Below the pieces are notes generated by a model. That model did not search any database. It saw only the letters and a program-made list of their open reading frames with translations, and was not told the DNA's origin. Both the position numbers and the translations under genes were made by a program. A stretch of 64,000 bases of DNA from contig KB304598.1 in the NCBI GenBank assembly GCA_000328365.1, forward strand, positions 481,715-545,714. Reading direction: 5' to 3'. Below, one piece after another: positions 57,201 through 64,000 of the stretch. This stretch comes from Capitella teleta (taxonomy: Eukaryota; Annelida; Polychaeta; Capitellidae). Within the stretch, counting starts at the first letter, position 1. Every line of letters begins with the position of its first letter.

Positions 57201-58470
57201 TTATGCAATTTACTGTGCTAACACGTTTATACATTTTAATGCTGTCAACGAACAGACTAATGGCAATCGGAGTTTACACTGGAAAAGGATACTGTGACTT
57301 TGATCTTTGACCTTTGACTTTTGAAATTTCCATGGAGATACTAAATTACCAGACTCGTTGTAAAGAGACCTACGCTCACAATCTTGAGCGAAATCAAATC
57401 GTGTTTATGTCGTACAAAACTTTTAAAGTTAATGTTTAATTTCAGATCAATATGAAATAAAAAGGTGTTGCCTAAAATATGCTCCGAATAAAAATAAACA
57501 GATTCATTTTCCTGAAATAGATTGTTTTCGCCAAGAACTCAACATGATAGGATCTTCTCATGAATCTCAATAACAAAGAACTCAGTCACGAAATACAGAA
57601 ATTGGATTAAGTTGGAATTATCTAAAACAGGTGGAAAAGCTTAGGAGAAATAATAACTAACGCTTTCTACTACACACAGCGAGAGACACAATGATTGGGT
57701 AGGATTGCTGGTAAACACAGAGGGCCAGAGATGGGGCGTGGTACCCAATAGCCTCAACCATCACTAAATCGAGCACACCCTCATACTGAAAAGTAACAAC
57801 ACAGTGACCAACTAACAGCAAACAAGATACACTTAGTATGGGTTGCGAATCAAGCACGAACCACCTCACACAACGAATCATGTTATAATCAGCATCTCCG
57901 ATAAATACAAGTAAATATGATGGTAAGTGATTCTAGTACTCGCAGTTCTTGCCCTTTTATTACAAACTAAAGGCCTTTCTAAAGTCTTTCTTTGTCCTTA
58001 ATATATGATACAGGGTACATGTTGGCTTCACTATGTTTTACCTATGGTATTAGCCCATAGCCATTTATCAATTGCGTGTATTTTCAATCATTTACTTCTG
58101 TTTTAAAAAACAACGTTCCAAGTGACCCTCGTACATGGGCCACATTGTAGTTTTTTTTATTGCTTTGGTTTTATTTTGAGTCTAAATTTAATCCTGACCA
58201 TGTCATGATGATCGTCCTGTTCCGATACCTGGCGGCGCCTGGCACAATGCAAACTTCGCTGAAACCAAATAGAGTTAATCGTGATGAACTGAGAATAACG
58301 GAAATTCGTGGGGATATAATCTTCAACATAACCGAACCCGTAAAAGGCAAAATTAATTTATGTGAACAAGAAACCACACCTCTATGTTAAGTTCATATGC
58401 CGGAAGGTGATCCATAGCGATCACTTACGCAAAAGGTAATTGAAATTGTCGTATATTTCCAGCAATGCTA
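51250..58470. other. Gene desert
   Basis: About 7 kb without a gene that I can support. It holds a T-run at 51895-51920, an A-rich tract with C interruptions at 52760-52840, and purine-rich sequence at 54820-54970. A 164-codon frame at 55191-55685 has no recognisable feature. Confidence 0.5.
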
Positions 58471-58474
58471 ACGA

Positions 58475-59690
58475 TTGGAGATAACTGCAGTTTTTATTGA
58501 AAGTCCTAGATCGTGTTATTTAAAAAAACATGCGTCTATTTCAAGCACAAGTGATTTGCAATTTGGTTTCAAATCTGATCTCAGTACATCACAGTGTACA
58601 CATATCTTGAATGAAGTGGTGGATTACTATACTCGAAGTAATAGTTCAGTTTTTGTTTGTCTCCTTGATGCCTCTCGTGCATTTTATCGTGTGCATTACA
58701 TAAAATTGCTCAACCTATTGAAGATTCGTGGTCTATGTCCATTATTAATTAAACTCATGTTAAATATGTACTCTTCACAATCGCTCGCAGTCAAATGGCA
58801 GAATAAAGTGTCATCTTCTTTTCGTTGTGGTAATGGAATTAGGCAAGGGGCTGTTTTATCGCCAGTATTGTTCTGTGTTTACATGGACTCCCTCTTGATC
58901 CGTTTAAAAGAAAGCAGACTTGGATGTTATGTTGGGAATGTTTTTGCTGGAGCTGTTAGTTATGCCGACGACAAAACGTTGATCGCTCCGACTCTCAAAT
59001 CAGCTCAATCTTTACTCGACATTTGCGAACAGTTCGCCAGTGAATTTCATGTTCTCTTTAATAGCACCAAAAGCAAGGTTATAGTCTTAAACAATCCTTT
59101 TAGAAAAAACTACCGTTTACACAACCTTGTCTTGAATAACGCGGCCATTCCATATACTGATCGTGCTCTAGACCTGGATTCTTTTATTGGGAAGGTTGCA
59201 AATAAATTTAACAGAAAAAAGGCAATGCAGGATCTAAATGCTCGAGTCAATATGCTAGTTTGTAATTGTTCTTTTTCATATTTCGACACTTTATATTTTC
59301 TATTTAAATCTTATTGCACCTCTTACTATGGTACTCCTCTATGGAAACTCGATGTACATAGTTTAGAAGATTTTTGTATTTGCTGGAGGAAAGTGGTGAG
59401 AAAACTTTTAGGCCTTAATTCAAGAACAAGATCAAAATTTCTACCACATGTATTAAATGTTATTGAAGTAAGATCAAAATAAATATCATGTTTTTCTTCT
59501 TTTTACCTCAAGTTAATTAAGAGTGAGAACAGTCTGGTCTCTACATGTTGTTTATTCATGAATGCAATCCCTAGCACCTCAATAGTTGCGTCTAATCTCC
59601 AATCTTTATCTCAATATGTCAATAAAAATATTTCTGAAATTAATTCACATGACTTTAAAACATTACGTAATTTGATAGTTGATACCTGAT
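58475..59690 (+). mobile_element. Decayed LINE, reverse-transcriptase part (copy 1)
   Basis: A 335-codon open frame carries reverse-transcriptase boxes in order: LQFGFKSDLSTSQC, VFVCLLDASRAFYRVHYIKL, GIRQGAVLSPVLF, then VSYADDKTLIAP with the catalytic YADD. FNSTKSKVIVLNN and the C-terminal YCTSYYGTPLWKL follow. After 59482 the similarity continues in another frame (NSLVSTCCLFMNAIPSTSIV), so a frameshift lies there. The N-terminal endonuclease and first finger region are missing. The type is a non-LTR retrotransposon with an FGxxxxxST / LDASKAF signature found in many invertebrates. I do not assign a clade. Confidence 0.8.
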
Positions 59691-59719
59691 ATTGGTTCCT
59701 TTAAAAGAAAGGAACCAAT
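59691..59719. repeat. Perfect 12-bp hairpin between two LINE copies
   Basis: ATTGGTTCCTTT (59691-59702) and its exact reverse complement AAAGGAACCAAT (59708-59719) with a five-base loop. It sits just after the end of the plus-strand LINE and about 45 bases before the end of the minus-strand LINE. Confidence 0.75.
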
Positions 59720-59765
59720 AACATCGCCAATCATAAGGATACAAATCATCACATCATTATACTAA

Positions 59766-60400
59766 TCAAAGGGTGCAGAGATCATGGAAAATCTCCTGGA
59801 TCACATCGAGCTCCATGCCATAAATCATCAACTCTGACTGCAACAACTCACTCAATCGCCACTCTCCCAATCGCATCCCTGTCAGCATCACAGACTGAGC
59901 AAACATCTTCAGCACCATATTTTTCGCGGATATACGCACGATTCGCTCCCATTCTAGAGTTGGGTATAGAGAAAATACGACCACAGTACGCAACTATCGC
60001 ATTTTCTGAATTTAGCATCGATCCAAAGAATTTTAAAAAACGGTGCTCAAACTGAATAGAGGTGTGGTCGACCTGACCAACTAAAGGTGCTAACAGCCAT
60101 CTGTGGGTGTTATGTGGTAACTTGAGGATCCTTCTCACTCCTTTGTTCCATTGTACACAAAATGATTTCGCGGATGCAGAACCTAGCTTCCAAAGTTGAG
60201 AACCATAGAAAGAAGAGCAATAGCTGACAAAGAGTTTACTCATTGTTGCAGAATTAAGACCGGCATAATTGCCTTGAAGCTTATTTACAGCAATTTTGAA
60301 GTGACGAATCTTGAGTCGACAGTCTTCTGCATCATAGTTTACAGCTGCATTTACAAGTCCAATCCTTTTTTTTTACATAATTATGTCACTCCAAAAATAG
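59766..60400 (-). mobile_element. LINE C-terminal fragment, opposite orientation (copy 2)
   Basis: The minus strand reads KIAVNKLQGNYAGLNSAT, then SYCSSFYGSQLWKLGSASAK, and WNKGVRRILKLPHNTHRWLL. In the next frame the end is LDVIQEIFHDLCTL and a stop. This is the C-terminal part of the same LINE type as copy 1 (compare SYCTSYYGTPLWKL) but clearly diverged from it. The reverse-transcriptase catalytic region is missing, and at least one frame change is present. Confidence 0.7.
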
Positions 60401-60429
60401 ATTCATTTTATCGATCGTGCACTGACTAA

Positions 60430-60950
60430 AGTGCCAGTATAACAGGTGTATAAAACGTTTGGTGCATAAAAGTTCTCAGGGGGAGCGTCATTGGGGATTG
60501 TGGTGTCCTTAACCCCGTTGTCAGAGGGTGCTATAACTTACTACGACTTATTTTCTATGCGCATGCGATGCAATTGATCCAATGATTTGGTACACCGGGT
60601 TGATATCGTTATGATGCCTTCAATCATTTGGTGATCTGAGTGATCTAAATGTACTATCATAAACAGAATAAGGAAACAGATGGCCACAAGAAAACAAGCA
60701 ATACATATGGCTATGTACATATGTACCAATACACATGTCACATGGCATGTTTTTAGAGTACTTAATTCAAGTCTATGAATAATAGCTGTGTCTTTACGCT
60801 TTTGCAATTAAAGGAACCTTGATGTATTTGTACAATGTCTCCATATTATATTATATTATTAAGAGACATCTATAATTCGCCAACTGAGCACCAGCACTTC
60901 TCCGATATTGTGGATTATATATGCACCATGTGATTACATGTTAGAGTGTC
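60430..60950. other. Gene-free stretch
   Basis: Only an 88-codon minus-strand frame at 60541-60807 with one hydrophobic segment. It has no other support and I do not call it. Confidence 0.45.
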
Positions 60951-60954
60951 TATT

Positions 60955-61248
<294 letters not shown>

Positions 61249-61249
61249 C

Positions 61250-63320
61250 TCTCTATCGTTAGTTTAAATATATAAAGCTAGTATAAAGCTAGTATACCCT
61301 GACTCCAGTATTTGTGAGTTTCTAAAACATATTTACGAACTCTTGTCACCAAATAATGATATATTTCCAGCCCAGTATTTGGCATATATTTATAATATAT
61401 CGATTATTCATTTGATACATTCAGTATACGCATAGATTGGATATTCAGTAAGAACAAAAAAATTATGCACCTCAATGATCACGCAAATCATTTTTAAGAT
61501 TAATAATTTACCTTGACATTTACTAACATGATCCTTATTGGTGCTTTGGACTTTTTGCGAACGTGCTGATAACGCTCAGGTCGTATTCCTATGGCTTCAA
61601 CGTAAAGTCATAATGGAATGGTTGCATTATGGGCCCCAGGAATTTTCTAGTGAGCCAAAGTTCGCCTTATGATGCTGTGAGTTCTGGGGATTTGGAATTC
61701 CATATAATTATGTATTTTTTAGAATCTTCTTTTAATCTCCCGTTGGCATTGTAAATGGTGGTTACGGAAATATAGCTGATATAATTATACGAAATAGCTA
61801 TAAGTATTAAAACCATTTACGAATAATCATTTCAGTCCATTATGATTTCATAATTCCATGGTTAACAAATTCATGATAGACACGACGTTATGAATAAGTA
61901 TGTTACTTCAACACGCTAGATAATCACCTCGCCTACTCGCAGACGCGATTTACTTCATGACGCATACCGACAGGTAGTTCCATAATTAAGTTGCAACCAA
62001 GGATATGTAATCCTGAATCCTCGGTTACATAACGGATCATTGACACCCTTGGACCAACGTAAAAGTGACACGTGCTCGGACTCTAGAAGACTCAACGTTA
62101 TGATTCGTATTTCAGAAGGAACATACTCAGTTTAGAACATAATATAGAAGTAAATGAAAGTGTTATCTATTACAGAAGGGTTTCTGGTTTCTATGATGCT
62201 ATAAATTATCTCCGCTGCATGACCATGGAAGTCTTCGATGCATTTTTTTTATGAATATTGTTTTATCAGTCGCTAATCAACAAATGTGACCCATACGTAA
62301 ATATTGATTGCATATAATTATTATCAAATGCCTTTGTAAACAAAAAATAATATTGAATTAGGTTTCTCCGTGTAAAACAATGAAGGCTCATCCCGTTTAT
62401 TTCGGCTCAGAGAAGCAGTGGCTGCAACCTATGGCACTATCATCAAATCTGCGACTTCAAATCAAATTATCTTAGTAATACTCTATAGTATTGTTTAGTA
62501 AATATCCAAACATATTTCCACGAAAAGAAAAGCCTCTGAAGTTATTTACCACAAAAGTCTTCGCATTTCAACGATGTTAATGTTATTAAGTGAACTCCGC
62601 TCTGTATGTTGATGGGAGCCTATGGTGTGCAACTTTATTAATTTTGTTTATGTAAGCAATCTTGCATTGCATGCTAATGTGACCAATACATGCATGTATT
62701 AAGTAGTAATATTTATTGTGATGTTTATACAATGCTTTGCTATGGAATTATTCGAACTCTCGCACAAAATAGTTTGCATGCATGTGTTACGACGGAAATA
62801 TAGAGCATAGATGGGTAACTTCATGTCGTTAACATATGATGCAAACAAAACATCCACACATCTCTCCTTAAGAGTACATGGAATAGTGAACACAGATAAT
62901 TGAGAAAAAATAAAATAAAAATAATAGTAATGCTAAAATATGATAATCCTGTAGTACCATCTTCTGCCATGGGAGGTATAAATTACAAAACCGACTTCAT
63001 TTCATGCCACCCAAAAGACAAGAGAATTAATGACTGTGAAGCGACACACGGAGAGGTTATCTGAAACCATCAACGCCCGTTGTGTGTGGTACAAGGTGAT
63101 ATTACGTTTTTGAGTACCTTTTTTACTGCTCAGCTTATCAAACATGATCAATCAGATCTGATGACCCAAATATACCTTCATGGTATAAATGGTACAATAC
63201 ACACGTTCAAAGAGGTTGCCATTAATTCTTCTGATAAATAAAAATTTTGAAGATGGTTCACGAATATCCAGCCTGACACCCATGGTGTACCACCCAAGCT
63301 CTTTTCATTTGCAACCGTCA
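61250..63320. other. Gene-free stretch upstream of the elongase gene
   Basis: AT-rich, no coding frame or RNA gene recognised. A-rich tract near 62905-62935. Confidence 0.5.
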
Positions 63321-63325
63321 CGTAA

Positions 63326-63334
63326 TATATAAAA
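63326..63334 (+). promoter_or_regulatory. TATA box of the elongase gene
   Basis: TATATAAAA, 66-74 bases upstream of the ATG at 63400. It gives a leader of about 40 bases. Confidence 0.55.
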
Positions 63335-63399
63335 GCGTGTCAGAGTTCCTTAAAATCGCTACTCCTCACAGCTCTGTTTCTCTGACAGATTCCGTAACT

Positions 63400-64000
63400 A
63401 TGACAGCTGATACAAGCAACCTCCTGGACAAATTCCTAGATTATGAGGCGACCATGGACGGCCGTTACACCGCCAAACTGTTGAGGGAGAATTTGACCAT
63501 CGCCTTAGTGATCTCAGCTGTCTACATTGTAATGGTGTTTGTTGGCAAACGCATCATGCAGAATCGACCGGCGTACCAACTCAAAACAAGCCTCGGAATA
63601 TGGAGCTCCATCTTGGCCGTGTTCAGCATTGCAGGGGCTGCACGGACTGTCCCAAACCTGTACACTACCGCAATGCGATCAGTCGAAGACTCGATTTGTG
63701 AGCCCAGTTTCGTGGTTGACCCACCCACCGGCCTCTGGGTCTTAATGTTCACTCTGTCAAAGGTGCCTGAACTGCTGGATACGGCGTTTCTGGTGCTGAA
63801 GAAGAGGCCGGTGATATTCCTGCACTGGTACCATCATTGCACCGTCTTGGTCTTCAGTTTCTACGTCTACGGAAACATCGCTGCGTCAGGCCGCTACTTC
63901 GCGACCCTCAACTTGTGTGTGCACTCTGTGATGTACTCTTACTATGCCTTGAAATCGTTCAATGTCTGGATCCCGAAGTGTGTTAGCATGCTGATCACCT
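63400..64000 (+). CDS. ELOVL6-like very-long-chain fatty-acid elongase, cut by the window edge
   Basis: The first 200 residues are open to the window end without an intron. Family motifs appear in order: KVPELLDT at 121-128 (KxxELxDT), HWYHH at 142-146 (the HxxHH box that holds the catalytic histidines), and NLCVHSVMYSYY at 171-182 (NxxxHxxMYxYY). Hydrophobic segments lie at about 32-50, 65-82 and 112-121 and after the histidine box, as expected for an ER multipass elongase. The wording FLHWYHHCTVL and VHSVMYSYYALKS is closest to the ELOVL3/6 branch, which extends saturated and monounsaturated C12-C16 acyl-CoA. It catalyses condensation of acyl-CoA with malonyl-CoA. An ELOVL6 C-terminus would need roughly 60-80 more residues outside the window. 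Confidence 0.93.
   Translation, partial: MTADTSNLLDKFLDYEATMDGRYTAKLLRENLTIALVISAVYIVMVFVGKRIMQNRPAYQLKTSLGIWSSILAVFSIAGAARTVPNLYTTAMRSVEDSICEPSFVVDPPTGLWVLMFTLSKVPELLDTAFLVLKKRPVIFLHWYHHCTVLVFSFYVYGNIAASGRYFATLNLCVHSVMYSYYALKSFNVWIPKCVSMLIT

Noticed and set aside
60541-60807. 88-codon minus-strand frame with one hydrophobic segment
   Set aside because: A single hydrophobic stretch in T-rich DNA is common by chance. No start context or conservation evidence.

Overview
The window is animal nuclear DNA: AT-rich, with short GT-AG introns (several of 56-72 bp), TATA-driven secretory genes, many simple repeats and several decayed LINE fragments. No rRNA, tRNA, CRISPR array or bacterial-style operon was seen. 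A precursor carrying seven FxxWG-amide (kinin/leucokinin-type) peptides is known from protostomes, so a protostome invertebrate is the best guess. The coiled-coil SRCR protein and the animal GH3 genes fit many invertebrates, so the phylum stays open.

Layout. 1-4 kb: gene-free, with a GAAAT array and a hairpin repeat. 4.08-4.41 kb (+): an intronless secreted prohormone with a predicted 15-residue PPPL-amide peptide. 5.4-6.1 kb and 15.0-15.7 kb: two copies, in opposite orientation, of a ~0.7 kb TTAA-flanked non-autonomous DNA transposon. 7.1-7.9 kb: a possible small transcript with a TATA box, a 44-codon frame, a strong hairpin and a poly(A) signal. 9.3-9.6 kb (-): a second intronless prohormone with a predicted 15-residue GPPP-amide peptide. 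12.7-14.7 kb (-): a secreted coiled-coil plus SRCR protein that I assembled from four exons. 16-23.5 kb: mostly LINE debris. 24.2-28.7 kb and 32.5-35.7 kb (+): two intact seven-exon GH3-domain genes in tandem, each of 643 residues, with patchy identity that points to gene conversion. 36-47 kb: almost gene-free, with an unrecognised coding-like patch near 40.4 kb. 47.4-47.9 kb (-): the kinin precursor. 48-58 kb: another gene desert holding an 11-copy, 30-bp minisatellite with a CCAAT core. 58.5-60.4 kb: two LINE reverse-transcriptase copies tail to tail around a perfect 12-bp hairpin. 61.1 kb: a long ATT array. 63.4 kb to the window edge (+): the start of an ELOVL6-like fatty-acid elongase.

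How the genes relate. Nothing suggests a single pathway. Three genes make amidated secreted peptides, one makes a secreted scavenger-receptor-type protein, two probably adenylate and conjugate acids at a membrane, and one elongates fatty acyl-CoA. The least familiar items are the two PPP-type prohormones and the tandem GH3 enzymes, which keep plant-like catalytic motifs behind an animal-specific hydrophobic N-terminus. Exon calls and similarities were read by eye, without alignment software or database searches.
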